From the NCBI RefSeq assembly GCF_001020985.1, contig NZ_CP011542.1, positions 992,001 through 1,056,000 on the forward strand: a DNA stretch of 64,000 nucleotides. The letters run 5' to 3'. The number at the start of each line of letters is the position of its first letter. The stretch's first letter is position 1. The stretch comes from Corynebacterium mustelae. Lineage in GTDB: Bacteria > Actinomycetota > Actinomycetes > Mycobacteriales > Mycobacteriaceae. Shown piece after piece: positions 46,754 to 54,534 of the stretch. Below the pieces are notes generated by a model that did not search any database, was not told the DNA's origin, and saw only the letters and a list, made by a program, of their open reading frames with translations. The translations under genes and the position numbers were made by a program.

Positions 46754-47368
46754 ATGGATCCACACGACGTGCTTGCAGAAGTTGATGCAGTAGACGCCTC
46801 GGAAAAATTGGCGGATATTGGTGAACCCGATGAGGATTTTTTCCGAGCGGAAGAAGCTGCCGACCAAGCTCGCGCTGAGGGAAAGCGGTTGGCGCCCAGG
46901 CGGGCCCTGGTAGTTCTCGTGGCAGACCACGCTGTGGGTGCTGGCCCCGATGCAGACCAATTGGTTGCTGAGCTCCTATCTGAGGGCGGGTTCGTCGTTG
47001 ATGCCGTTGTGCGAGTGCGATCAAAGCGGTCTCAGATTCGTAAAGCAATAGAAATGGGCGTTATCGGCGGGGTCGATTTGGTGCTCACCGTAGGTGGGAC
47101 TGGGGTAGGGCCACGGGATAAAACACCTGAAGCTACCCGCGATATTCTTGATCAATTAGTGCCAGGTATTACCCAAGCACTGCGTAGCTCGGGTCTGCAA
47201 TGCGGGGCAGTGGATGCCGCCGTATCACGTGGCCTTTCGGGTGTCTCCGGTTCTACTGTCGTGATTAACTCAGCAGGTTCCCGACAGGCTATTCGCGACG
47301 GCATGGCCACCATGACGCCGCTGGTGCATCATTTACTTGACCAATTACGCCGGGTGGAAATGACGTAA
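46754..47368 (+). CDS. mog: molybdopterin-binding MoaB/Mog-family protein
   Basis: A 204-residue protein with a MoaB/Mog domain (about 50-200): VLVADHAVGAGPDADQ, LVLTVGGTGVGPRDKTPEAT and AVSRGLSGVSGSTVVINSAGS. The first 50 residues are an acidic extension. Catalytic role: adenylylation of molybdopterin before metal insertion. The ATG at 46754 is preferred over an in-frame TTG at 46718. It follows htrA, as in mycobacteria (pepD-moaB2). Confidence 0.88.
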   Translation: MDPHDVLAEVDAVDASEKLADIGEPDEDFFRAEEAADQARAEGKRLAPRRALVVLVADHAVGAGPDADQLVAELLSEGGFVVDAVVRVRSKRSQIRKAIEMGVIGGVDLVLTVGGTGVGPRDKTPEATRDILDQLVPGITQALRSSGLQCGAVDAAVSRGLSGVSGSTVVINSAGSRQAIRDGMATMTPLVHHLLDQLRRVEMT

Positions 47369-47371
47369 TCT

Positions 47372-47587
47372 ATGGCGCAGAAGAAAAAACGACGGCGTAT
47401 AACTAGACTTTCTGACGCTGTTGACTACGACCGCACCGCCGACCGCGATAGCAGGCCATCCCTGATCGATCACGATCGCATGGTCATCTTGGACTCTGAG
47501 CTTTTCGACGACGACGTGGACGCCGATGCGACTTCACATTCGCTGGACTACTACAAAGAGCAACAACCACCCCACTACGGAATGTAA
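47372..47587 (+). CDS. small conserved acidic protein, unknown
   Basis: A 71-residue protein with a strongly basic N-terminus (MAQKKKRRRITR) and an acidic remainder (SELFDDDVDADA) ending in QPPHYGM. It begins 3 nt after mog and ends at a terminator, so it is the last gene of the htrA-mog transcript. No cysteine or membrane segment. Not recognised; the position next to mscL is typical of corynebacteria. It contains a GCTTTTCGACG word at 47500-47510, which encodes part of ELFDD. Confidence 0.75.
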   Translation: MAQKKKRRRITRLSDAVDYDRTADRDSRPSLIDHDRMVILDSELFDDDVDADATSHSLDYYKEQQPPHYGM

Positions 47588-47614
47588 AAAACCGGCTTAA
47601 TAAAGCCGGTTTTT
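47587..47614. terminator. bidirectional terminator between convergent units
   Basis: AAAAACCGGCTT / AAGCCGGTTTTT, a 12-bp perfect stem with a 4-nt loop and T-runs on both strands. It ends the htrA-mog unit and mscL. Confidence 0.92.
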
Positions 47615-47631
47615 GTTTAAAATCTAACCTC

Positions 47632-48039
47632 TTACAGGGTCTTTTGCTGCTTGAGGAGATCGCGGATCTCGGTGAGAAGTTCAACCTCGATTGGAGCTGG
47701 CTCTTCTTCTTCGGTTTCCACTTGCTTACGAGCTGCCATCATTTCGTTGAGCTTGTTCATTGGCGCAACCAAGATGAAGTACACTACAGCTGCGATAATC
47801 AGGAAGTTCAGTGCTGCGGTGATTACCGCACCGAAGTCAACGAAAGTGTTGGGGTTGCTGGCGATGATCTGGAAGCCCAAACCAGAAACATCGGCGCCGC
47901 CTACAGCGGCCAACATTGGGTTGATGAGGTTGTCAGTGAACGCGGTGACAATTGCGGTGAATGCAGTACCGATAACGACGGCGACGGCAAGTTCAACAAC
48001 ATTGCCACGGAGGATGAAATCCTTAAATCCCTTAAGCAT
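47632..48039 (-). CDS. mscL: large-conductance mechanosensitive channel MscL
   Basis: A 135-residue pore protein that opens on osmotic downshock. The N-terminal MLKGFKDFILRGNVVELAVAVVIGTAFTAIV contains the amphipathic helix and TM1. TM2 is ALNFLIIAAVVYFILVAP, followed by a charged C-terminal bundle. The start is MLKGF, and the longer in-frame ATG (48060) lacks family support. It complements the osmolyte importer at 57661. Confidence 0.96.
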   Translation of the reverse strand: MLKGFKDFILRGNVVELAVAVVIGTAFTAIVTAFTDNLINPMLAAVGGADVSGLGFQIIASNPNTFVDFGAVITAALNFLIIAAVVYFILVAPMNKLNEMMAARKQVETEEEEPAPIEVELLTEIRDLLKQQKTL

Positions 48040-48122
48040 GATATTTCCAATCAAAAACAAACGGACAGTTAGCAGGATTATAGACTAGTCCAAATAATGT
48101 GAGATGGGGAGGGCACCACACC

Positions 48123-48776
48123 TTATTCATGCGATCGATCGCCTGTAACAACTACTGCTAGTGGTAGCGATAGACTTGCGGCAGCTACGTGTTGGGCTGC
48201 GGTTGCGGGCAATGAAACCAAGACAGTGCCAGGGGTCGCTCCGGGTAGTTCGCTGGCTTCCGTTACCGCAAAAACTACCCGGCCACCTGCAGCTATCATC
48301 ACTGGTTCAGACTTATCGGATTCGGTTGTAAGAATGGAAATCACGTCACCTGGTCGCAGTAAACCCGCCAATGTCGGTTCCGCTAATTTGATCGGAATTA
48401 TGTTGGAATCCTCATTACCAAAAGCTTCTGTGTCGTTGGTCACTTTCGTGGATATGAGGGTCGTTTCAACGAAATCGTGACGGGTTACAATGGACCCATT
48501 CGGGCGTGAAACAACAGTTACATTCCCAATAATTTCTTCCGGATTTGTGACACTGTTCTCAGGGATCATTGAGCGCGGCATTCGGGCAATCCGGACATCG
48601 GCTTCCGTTAGTCGCGATCCTGCCGCAACCGTTGTGGAATAAATGACAACTGGTAATTCTTGTTGCGCCAAATGAAGCGTCGAAAAGCACAATGCGGCAA
48701 TGACCAAAGCTGCAGCCGTAACTCGACGAAGCGCCAACGAACGTCGATAGCCTGGAGTAGTCAAAAAAGTCTTCAT
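48123..48776 (-). CDS. SAF-domain protein (CpaB-like), membrane-anchored
   Basis: A 217-residue protein. A signal-anchor helix lies at about 20-40 (VTAAALVIAALCFSTLHLA), followed by an SAF/antifreeze-like beta-clip domain (STTVAAGSRLTEADVRIARMP, GSIVTRHDFVE) and a C-terminal beta domain. Related CpaB/RcpC proteins belong to Flp pilus assembly, but no other pilus gene is visible, so a different cell-envelope role is likely. It lies 12 nt downstream of the cyclo-ligase gene on the same strand. A reverse GCTTTTCGACG word is at 48678-48688. Confidence 0.82.
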   Translation of the reverse strand: MKTFLTTPGYRRSLALRRVTAAALVIAALCFSTLHLAQQELPVVIYSTTVAAGSRLTEADVRIARMPRSMIPENSVTNPEEIIGNVTVVSRPNGSIVTRHDFVETTLISTKVTNDTEAFGNEDSNIIPIKLAEPTLAGLLRPGDVISILTTESDKSEPVMIAAGGRVVFAVTEASELPGATPGTVLVSLPATAAQHVAAASLSLPLAVVVTGDRSHE

Positions 48777-48788
48777 ACATTATTGGAC

Positions 48789-49430
48789 TCACTCACCGAC
48801 CCAAATGGTTCCCTCATCTGTGATAATCGCAGAACATTTAATGTCATGTTGCTGGGTCGGTACTTCCCCTACTGGCAATACCTCATGGGCGTACACCACT
48901 GCCACAAGTAGCCCTGAGAAATCCGCCATGGCCCGATCGTAGTAGCCAGCGCCCTGACCAAGCCGAAACCCAGCTTCGTCAATTGCTAATGCTGGGACAA
49001 AGACCGCATCTAATGCTGATAACGCAGCTGAGTCTGCTGTTGGGGTTATCGGTTCTAAAATTCCAAACTTTCCGGGGCGGAGTGATTCCGGTCCCGTATA
49101 CTGGCCCCACCGTAATTGACCCTTTGGATAACAGACAGGTAGCCAGAGCTCTTTACAGGCACAAGCGACTGCGGGAAGGAAAAAATCTCCGCCTGGTTCT
49201 GATGGCATCGGAACAAACGCTGCAACCCGCGAATGGGGGAGGGCGGAAATAAGTGCTACAGTCCGCTCGGAAAGTTTGCTGTCGCGTCTCCCCTTTAATT
49301 CGGGGGTAATTTTCTTCCGGGATTCCCTAATACGGGAGCGTAACGCCGACTTTCGCTCGGGTACATCAGCTAACCTCATTCTTTGAGGAATTTTACTAAT
49401 AAATCCTTGCGAAAAATCTGGATAAACCAT
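48789..49430 (-). CDS. 5-formyltetrahydrofolate cyclo-ligase
   Basis: A 213-residue ATP-dependent enzyme converting 5-formyl-THF to 5,10-methenyl-THF. Motifs are KSALRSRIRESRK at the N-terminus, FVPMPSEPGGDFFLP, and RLGQGAGYYDRAM (the GxGxGYYDR block). The start at 49430 is supported by TAAAAT (minus strand, plus 49437-49442) 6 nt upstream and no RBS; MRLADV (17 codons later) is the alternative. Its coding strand contains CGTATTAGGGAATC, and the same 14-mer recurs in the glpR-like gene at 53093-53106. Divergent from galU, as in mycobacteria. Confidence 0.92.
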   Translation of the reverse strand: MVYPDFSQGFISKIPQRMRLADVPERKSALRSRIRESRKKITPELKGRRDSKLSERTVALISALPHSRVAAFVPMPSEPGGDFFLPAVACACKELWLPVCYPKGQLRWGQYTGPESLRPGKFGILEPITPTADSAALSALDAVFVPALAIDEAGFRLGQGAGYYDRAMADFSGLLVAVVYAHEVLPVGEVPTQQHDIKCSAIITDEGTIWVGE

Positions 49431-49495
49431 GTTCTAATTTTATAAAAAACGCATTCTTAACTGCCAAGTTGCGGGTATTAGGCACTGGTGCGGCG

Positions 49496-49511
49496 TAAAC
49501 TTGTAGCTATG
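49496..49511 (+). promoter_or_regulatory. -10 box for leaderless galU transcript
   Basis: TAAACT at 49496-49501 is 7 nt before the ATG at 49509 and there is no RBS. It supports this start over an in-frame GTG at 49488. Confidence 0.6.
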
Positions 49512-50432
49512 AGTTCTGCCAATACACATATCTCCACAGCAGTGCGTACGGTTATCATTCCTGCTGCTGGTATGGGGACCCGATTTCTCCCAGCCACTAA
49601 AACAGTTCCAAAAGAGCTGTTGCCCGTTGTCGATACACCAGGTATCGAATTAATCGCAGAAGAAGCAGCCCAACTGGGAGCTACTCGATTGGCAATCATC
49701 ACCGCGCCCAACAAACAAGAGGTCTTGGCTCACTTCGAAGATTGTCCGGATTTGGAAAAAACCCTCGCTGAACGCGGGAAAACAACTCAATTGGCCAAAG
49801 TGCACCGGGCGGTAGAACTGCCCAAACCTGTCCCTGTGGAACAAGCCAAACCACTCGGGCTCGGCCATGCAGTCAGCCTTGCCGAGGCGGTGCTTGACGA
49901 CGACGAAGACGTCGTCGCAGTCATGCTACCCGACGACCTGGTTCTGCCAATGGGCGTTGTGAAAAAGATGGCCGAAGTGCGTGCCACACTCGGCGGCTCC
50001 GTACTGTGCGCCTTCAACGTGCCTAAAGAAGAAGTGTACAACTACGGTGTGTTCGACATAGAAGATGTGGAAAACTACGACGGTGAGTACGTCGTCAAGC
50101 GAGTAAAGGGAATGGTGGAAAAACCCGCCGTCGACGAAGCCCCCTCAACTTTCGTGGCAACGGGCCGCTACCTCCTCGATCGTGCAATCTTCGACGCGCT
50201 GCGCCGCATAACCCCCGGAACCGGCGGAGAACTACAGCTTACAGACGCCATTGCATCACTTATCGACGCCGGTCACCCAGTGCATATCCTTGTGCACGAA
50301 GGAAAACGCCACGACCTCGGAAACCCCGGAGGATACATCCCAGCAGTAGTCGACTTTGGTCTTGCCGACCCCACCTACGGGCCCACGCTGAAGAAAGTCC
50401 TTCGCGAAATTCTCGACGAGCATCAGGCATAA
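49509..50432 (+). CDS. galU: UTP-glucose-1-phosphate uridylyltransferase
   Basis: A 307-residue enzyme making UDP-glucose for cell-wall glycans and trehalose. It has IPAAGMGTRFLPATKTVPKE, PKQ-like ITAPNKQEVL, VVAVMLPDDLV, YNYGVFDIEDV, VVKRVKGMVEKP and TGRYLL. Full length. First gene of a galU, glp, rimJ, glpR series conserved in Mycobacteriales. Confidence 0.96.
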   Translation: MSSANTHISTAVRTVIIPAAGMGTRFLPATKTVPKELLPVVDTPGIELIAEEAAQLGATRLAIITAPNKQEVLAHFEDCPDLEKTLAERGKTTQLAKVHRAVELPKPVPVEQAKPLGLGHAVSLAEAVLDDDEDVVAVMLPDDLVLPMGVVKKMAEVRATLGGSVLCAFNVPKEEVYNYGVFDIEDVENYDGEYVVKRVKGMVEKPAVDEAPSTFVATGRYLLDRAIFDALRRITPGTGGELQLTDAIASLIDAGHPVHILVHEGKRHDLGNPGGYIPAVVDFGLADPTYGPTLKKVLREILDEHQA

Positions 50433-50444
50433 TACACTTAACAA

Positions 50445-50476
50445 AAAGGTGCCCGGCACCCACACCGGGTACCTTT
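50445..50476 (+). terminator. hairpin between galU and the moeA-like gene
   Basis: AAAGGTGCCCGG / CCGGGTACCTTT with one mismatch and an 8-nt loop. No T-run, so termination may be partial. Confidence 0.55.
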
Positions 50477-50512
50477 GACACATTAAGCACACACAGCGAG
50501 GGAGGCCAACCA

Positions 50513-51775
50513 GTGCGCTCAGTCGAGGAGCAACTCGCCCTAATAACCCAAGCTGCAGTCACGCCCGAACCCGTGCGTATTGCCATAGCAGAAGCACTCG
50601 GAATGATGTGCGCCGAAGAAGTGCAAGCGCAACGCCCACTACCTGGCTTCGACCAAGCTGCAATCGACGGCTACGCTATTAGGGCAGTCGACGTCGGTGG
50701 CGAACGCGGCCTCGGCCAAGACCCCACCGAACCACCCCGAGCAACCGAAATCTCCCTCCCCGTCGTAGGCGAAGTCGCCGCCGGCTCCGGTCGGCCCATG
50801 CGGCTACAACCCAAACAAGCAGTCCGCGTCCACACCGGCGCACCGCTGCCCGCACTATCAGACGCAGTAATCCCGCTAGCGTGGACAGACCGGGGACGCA
50901 AACGCATGACCGCACTCAAACCGGTGCGCAGCGGCGAATTTGTACGCAAACAAGGCGACGACATTCGGCCCGGCGACGTGGCCGTAACCCCCGGAATGAT
51001 TCTCAGCCCAGCCCACATTGGCCTGCTAGCTGCGGTGGGGAGATCAAAAGTCCTCGTCTACCCACGCCCCCGCATGTCCATCATCTCCATTGGACATGAA
51101 CTAGTCGACATCGACAGAGAACCCTCATTAGGACAGATACTCGACGTCAACTCGTACGCACTCGCCGCAGCTGGCCGCGCCGCCGGGGCGGACGTGCACC
51201 GAGTGGGGATCGCCACCGGCGAACCGCGCAGATTGCGAGAAATTGTTGAAGCGCAGATGCTACGCAGTGAGATCATTGTAATATCCGGTGCCGTTGGCGG
51301 AACTGGCTCTGCCCCTATTAGGGAAATCCTCAACGAATTAGGAACCATTGACACCACCCGAGTCGCAATGCATCCCGGTTCGGTCCAGGGCTTCGGCTTA
51401 TTAGGGGATTCAAAAACTCCGGTATTTTTACTGCCCGCAAACCCAGTTTCTTCGCTTATCATCTTCGAAATGTTCATCCGACCAATGGTGCGACTAAGCC
51501 TCGGAAAGCCCAACACCCAACGTCGAACTGTTCGGGCACGGGCCCTTAATCATGTAGGCTCCAAACTCGGCCGCAGAGGGTACGTGCGTGCCCGTCTCAT
51601 GCGCGATACCCAAACACAGGACTATCTTGTCGAAGGTCTCGGCGGAGCCAATGGTGCCCCCGCACATCTGCTCGCCGGACTTTCCGACGCCAACGCCCTC
51701 ATACGGATACCCGAAAACGTCACCCAAGTTCGCCCCGGCGACATCGTAGAAGTCATATTCCTCAGCCAAACATAA
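50513..51775 (+). CDS. glp: MoeA/gephyrin-like protein, probable cell-division factor Glp
   Basis: A 420-residue member of the MoeA superfamily with all domains: PGFDQAAIDGYAI, VRVHTGAPLPALSDAVIP, and the C-terminal domain. However, the MoeA active-site strings are altered: TGGVSVG-D-Y is replaced by SGAVGGTGSAPIREIL (aspartate lost), and KPGKP is replaced by MHPGSVQG (lysine lost). In C. glutamicum a gephyrin-like protein, Glp, has been reported as an FtsZ-binding division protein with a membrane receptor, GlpR; the receptor-like gene is at 52488. GTG start with GGGAGG upstream. It contains four TATTAGGG words. Confidence 0.82.
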   Translation: MRSVEEQLALITQAAVTPEPVRIAIAEALGMMCAEEVQAQRPLPGFDQAAIDGYAIRAVDVGGERGLGQDPTEPPRATEISLPVVGEVAAGSGRPMRLQPKQAVRVHTGAPLPALSDAVIPLAWTDRGRKRMTALKPVRSGEFVRKQGDDIRPGDVAVTPGMILSPAHIGLLAAVGRSKVLVYPRPRMSIISIGHELVDIDREPSLGQILDVNSYALAAAGRAAGADVHRVGIATGEPRRLREIVEAQMLRSEIIVISGAVGGTGSAPIREILNELGTIDTTRVAMHPGSVQGFGLLGDSKTPVFLLPANPVSSLIIFEMFIRPMVRLSLGKPNTQRRTVRARALNHVGSKLGRRGYVRARLMRDTQTQDYLVEGLGGANGAPAHLLAGLSDANALIRIPENVTQVRPGDIVEVIFLSQT

Positions 51776-51782
51776 CCGGCAC

Positions 51783-52421
51783 ATGCCTATTTTCTTCCCC
51801 ACACCTAAACCCGCCGTCGGCCCTCGGCATCCGCTGCACCCCGGCTGGCCTGAATATACGGCCACCCGCACCATAGGTAACCACCTAATAAGGCTCCGAC
51901 CCCTTAATAAAAGCGACGGTGCCGAATGGGCACGGCAACGAATCCACGACCAACACATTCTCCAACCTGTCGAACCCACCATCGCGACAGACTGGCACAC
52001 CGCACACGACCAACGGCACTGGAATGAATTTTATAAAAACATCCAACAAGCTGCCCGATCCGGGCAGATAGTGCCATTCGTCATCGAAATCGACGGCCAT
52101 TTTTACGGACAAGTCACCATTGGGGGAATCCAACACGGCACGGCATCCGACTGCTGGATAGGATACTGGCTGCATTCGTCGAAAAGCGGAATCGGCATCG
52201 CAACCGCAGCCTGCCACTTAGGAGTTGACCACGCTTTTCGACGCATCGGGGTGCACCGGATAACCGCAACCCACCTACCCACCAACCCCGCGTCCCGCCG
52301 TGTATTAGAGAAAATCGGGTTCCGCCAGGAAGGCTACCTGCACCGAAACCTTCATATCGACGGAAAGTGGCGAGACCACTACCTCATGGCCTTAACAGCC
52401 GAAGAATACATTAACCCCTAA
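51783..52421 (+). CDS. rimJ: GNAT acetyltransferase, RimJ/RimL-like
   Basis: A 212-residue N-acetyltransferase. It has IRLRPLNKSDGAEW at the start of the fold, GQVTIGGIQHGTASDCWIGYWL, the acetyl-CoA loop region SKSGIGIATAACHLGVDHAF, and the C-terminal NPASRRVLEKIGFRQEGYL block typical of RimJ/L. Likely target: a ribosomal protein or other N-terminal amine. It begins 7 nt after glp. Two GCTTTTCGACG words lie here in opposite orientation (52177-52187 and 52233-52243) and a CCCTAATA ends the gene. Confidence 0.88.
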   Translation: MPIFFPTPKPAVGPRHPLHPGWPEYTATRTIGNHLIRLRPLNKSDGAEWARQRIHDQHILQPVEPTIATDWHTAHDQRHWNEFYKNIQQAARSGQIVPFVIEIDGHFYGQVTIGGIQHGTASDCWIGYWLHSSKSGIGIATAACHLGVDHAFRRIGVHRITATHLPTNPASRRVLEKIGFRQEGYLHRNLHIDGKWRDHYLMALTAEEYINP

Positions 52422-52487
52422 TACACGGCGTGGCAGACAACACCACCCACCCAACGTCGATACCCTTAATTGGATTAGGAGGAAGTC

Positions 52488-53417
52488 GTGACCGGAACAA
52501 TAGCAATCGCACTGATCGCAGCAGTATGGATCTTCATGCTCGCACCGTGGATTCTGCGCAGCCACAAACCCATAAGCAAAGCAGGCGAAGCATTCGACGA
52601 AACCCGTGTCATCCACGAAGGCGGCACCAGCGCACTGACTGTACGCAAGCGCCCACGCCCCGGTCCGCTCGACGGCAGTACACTTTACGACGCCACCATC
52701 GATGAACCTCTCAGTATTGACGAAACAGAGCCAGAAATAGCTGACGTCATCCCTGACATCGAAGATGACGCCTATTTCATCGATGACGACGACATCGACG
52801 AAACGGTGCCCTACGACATCGACGATGCCTACATCACCCCAGAAGACCTCCTCTACCCAACGGACGACACCCTCACCCCACTAGAAGAAACTGGAGAATA
52901 CGAAACATTCAGCCCGGAAACTGACGACGAAGAACTCACCGACGAAGAACTCCAATATGCAGCTGCGCGAAAAGGGCGAGGCGGATACGACCCCGAAGCC
53001 GACCGTAGCTACGCCAATGACCGGTACCAACGGCGCCAACGAACCGTCATAACTTTAGGTGTTATTGTCGTCGTGACGACGATCGCTGCCCTCGTATTAG
53101 GGAATCTAGTGTGGATTGCCCCAGCGATAGCAGTAGCGATCACAACTTTGTATCTCATTGCTCTACGGTCTCAAGTGAAAGCCGAAGAGCAGCTGCGACA
53201 CCGACGAATCCAACAGCTACGCCGCTCTCGGCTTGGGGTGCGCAACGCTTCTGATCATGAATTAGGGATTCCGCAACGGCTTCGGCGACCGGGCGCCGTC
53301 GTGCTGGAAATTGATGACGAATCGCCAGACTTTGTGCATCTTGACGTCATTGATGCCAAGCACTACCTCACTGACGACGAATATAACAGCGGATACGAAA
53401 ACCTTCGGGTGAGCTAA
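52488..53417 (+). CDS. glpR: GlpR/SepX-like membrane protein of cell division
   Basis: A 309-residue protein starting with GTG behind AGGAGGAA. It has an N-terminal hydrophobic helix (2-22), a cytoplasmic region rich in D and E (about 60-165), then two adjacent helices (about 185-225, LGVIVVVTTIAALVLGNLVW and APAIAVAITTLYLIAL) and a basic C-terminal tail. Its topology and place behind galU-glp-rimJ match the GlpR/SepX proteins that recruit Glp to the septum. The assignment rests on synteny and topology, not on a motif. Confidence 0.78.
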   Translation: MTGTIAIALIAAVWIFMLAPWILRSHKPISKAGEAFDETRVIHEGGTSALTVRKRPRPGPLDGSTLYDATIDEPLSIDETEPEIADVIPDIEDDAYFIDDDDIDETVPYDIDDAYITPEDLLYPTDDTLTPLEETGEYETFSPETDDEELTDEELQYAAARKGRGGYDPEADRSYANDRYQRRQRTVITLGVIVVVTTIAALVLGNLVWIAPAIAVAITTLYLIALRSQVKAEEQLRHRRIQQLRRSRLGVRNASDHELGIPQRLRRPGAVVLEIDDESPDFVHLDVIDAKHYLTDDEYNSGYENLRVS

Positions 53418-53421
53418 ATAC

Positions 53422-53838
53422 ATGGATAAACCTGTTGTTCGCGATGCCACGTTGCTTATTTTCCGTACAGTATTAGGGGTTGTTTTTGTGGCACATGGCT
53501 GCAAAAAATTCATGATCGATGGGATGGTGGAAACCACCGGCCAATTCAGCGCATTGGGGATACCGCAGCCGAAGTTGTCCGCGTACCTTTCTGCCGTTGG
53601 GGAAATAGTTGGTGGTGCTTTCATTGTTGTTGGTTTCCTCACGACTTTAGTCGCAGGGGCGCTTGCCCTAATGATGCTGGCTGCGTTGTATTTTGTGCAC
53701 CTAGATTCCGGGTTTTTCGTCACTTCTGGTGGTTTCGAATATGTGCTGGTTTTAGTAAGCGGGCTATTTATGATCGTTGTCTTTGGTTCAGGTCGAGCCA
53801 GCGTCGACGCTATACTGCAACGTAATGATCAATTGTGA
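53422..53838 (+). CDS. DoxX-family membrane protein
   Basis: A 138-residue protein with four predicted helices and the DoxX pattern (ATLLIFRTVLGVVFVAHGCKKF, AYLSAVGEIVGGAFIVVGFLT). DoxX-like proteins are linked to redox or sulfur-stress complexes in mycobacteria; no partner is visible here. It starts 4 nt after glpR and overlaps the next gene by 14 nt. The end of the gene contains a TATACT promoter element for that next gene. Confidence 0.88.
   Translation: MDKPVVRDATLLIFRTVLGVVFVAHGCKKFMIDGMVETTGQFSALGIPQPKLSAYLSAVGEIVGGAFIVVGFLTTLVAGALALMMLAALYFVHLDSGFFVTSGGFEYVLVLVSGLFMIVVFGSGRASVDAILQRNDQL
53811..53827 (+). promoter_or_regulatory. consensus -10 box inside doxX for a leaderless downstream gene
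   Basis: TATACT at 53811-53816, 8 nt before the ATG at 53825, within the 3' end of the DoxX gene. No RBS before that ATG. Confidence 0.6.
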
Positions 53839-54487
53839 ACAAATACAAGCTGCTGTTTCGGCTCGTTTAGATGGAGAACACCCGACAATTGATGATGACA
53901 TCATAGACGCGCACCTACAAGCATGCAGCGACTGTCAAAGTTTTTTAGAGAAAGCAGCTATTTTCAATCGAAGGTTGTCGTTCGATGTTTCTTCTCATGT
54001 TCCAGCCCCGGACCTAGCGGAAGAAATCATCGCTGGGGTGGAGCCTACGTGGCGCAGCTCCGCCAGTACTCGGGCTTTAAGCGTTGCGTTGTCGCGGTTA
54101 GCAAATGCAATTGTTGGGGTGTTATGGGTGTTGTGGGCTGTCTTTCTATTAGGCGTTTCCGGAGTTTCCGATTCGGATCCTATGTTTGCGGAGCTGGTGG
54201 TGGAGACCGCCGCGATGCGTTGTGCGCTGGGTTTTGGACTATTGTTTGCAGCTTGGCAGACCCGTGTTGTTGGTGGGATTTTACCTTTATACGGGGCATT
54301 GTGGATGTTTAGTCTCGGTTTCGGGATTCGTGACGTGGTGGTTGGTGCGATCATGAGTGAGTCCCTAATAGGGTTGGGGTTGCTACTTGTTTCTGTAATT
54401 TCGCTCTCCTGGTCGTGGATTGCGGTACGCGGTTGGGCTTCCGTGCGTTCTAATGTTTTGCTTTTGAGCGCATCACCCATGCCCTAA
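53825..54487 (+). CDS. zinc-finger (zf-HC2) membrane protein, anti-sigma-like
   Basis: A 220-residue protein. Residues 1-40 hold an anti-sigma-type zinc finger (IDAHLQACSDCQSF, HxxxCxxC), followed by about five hydrophobic helices (from about 95). No sigma factor gene is adjacent, so it is an orphan. The ATG at 53825 is chosen because TATACT lies 8 nt upstream; the in-frame extension to 53777 lies inside doxX. It contains CCCTAATA at 54363. Confidence 0.82.
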   Translation: MINCEQIQAAVSARLDGEHPTIDDDIIDAHLQACSDCQSFLEKAAIFNRRLSFDVSSHVPAPDLAEEIIAGVEPTWRSSASTRALSVALSRLANAIVGVLWVLWAVFLLGVSGVSDSDPMFAELVVETAAMRCALGFGLLFAAWQTRVVGGILPLYGALWMFSLGFGIRDVVVGAIMSESLIGLGLLLVSVISLSWSWIAVRGWASVRSNVLLLSASPMP

Positions 54488-54529
54488 TAAGCCGGTACCT
54501 GGCATGGCATCGGCTTATTAGGGCATGGG
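54476..54529. terminator. 19-bp inverted repeat built from TATTAGGG words
   Basis: Perfect 19-bp arms at 54476-54494 and 54511-54529 around a 16-nt loop. Each arm contains the clustered word (CCCTAATA at 54482-54489, TATTAGGG at 54516-54523). It lies between convergent genes and has no long T-run. A shared terminator is likely. Confidence 0.8.
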
Positions 54530-54534
54530 GTTAG

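Noticed and set aside
50513..51775. Plain molybdopterin molybdenumtransferase MoeA
   Set aside because: The fold is that of MoeA, but key catalytic residues are replaced and the gene context is that of glp-glpR.
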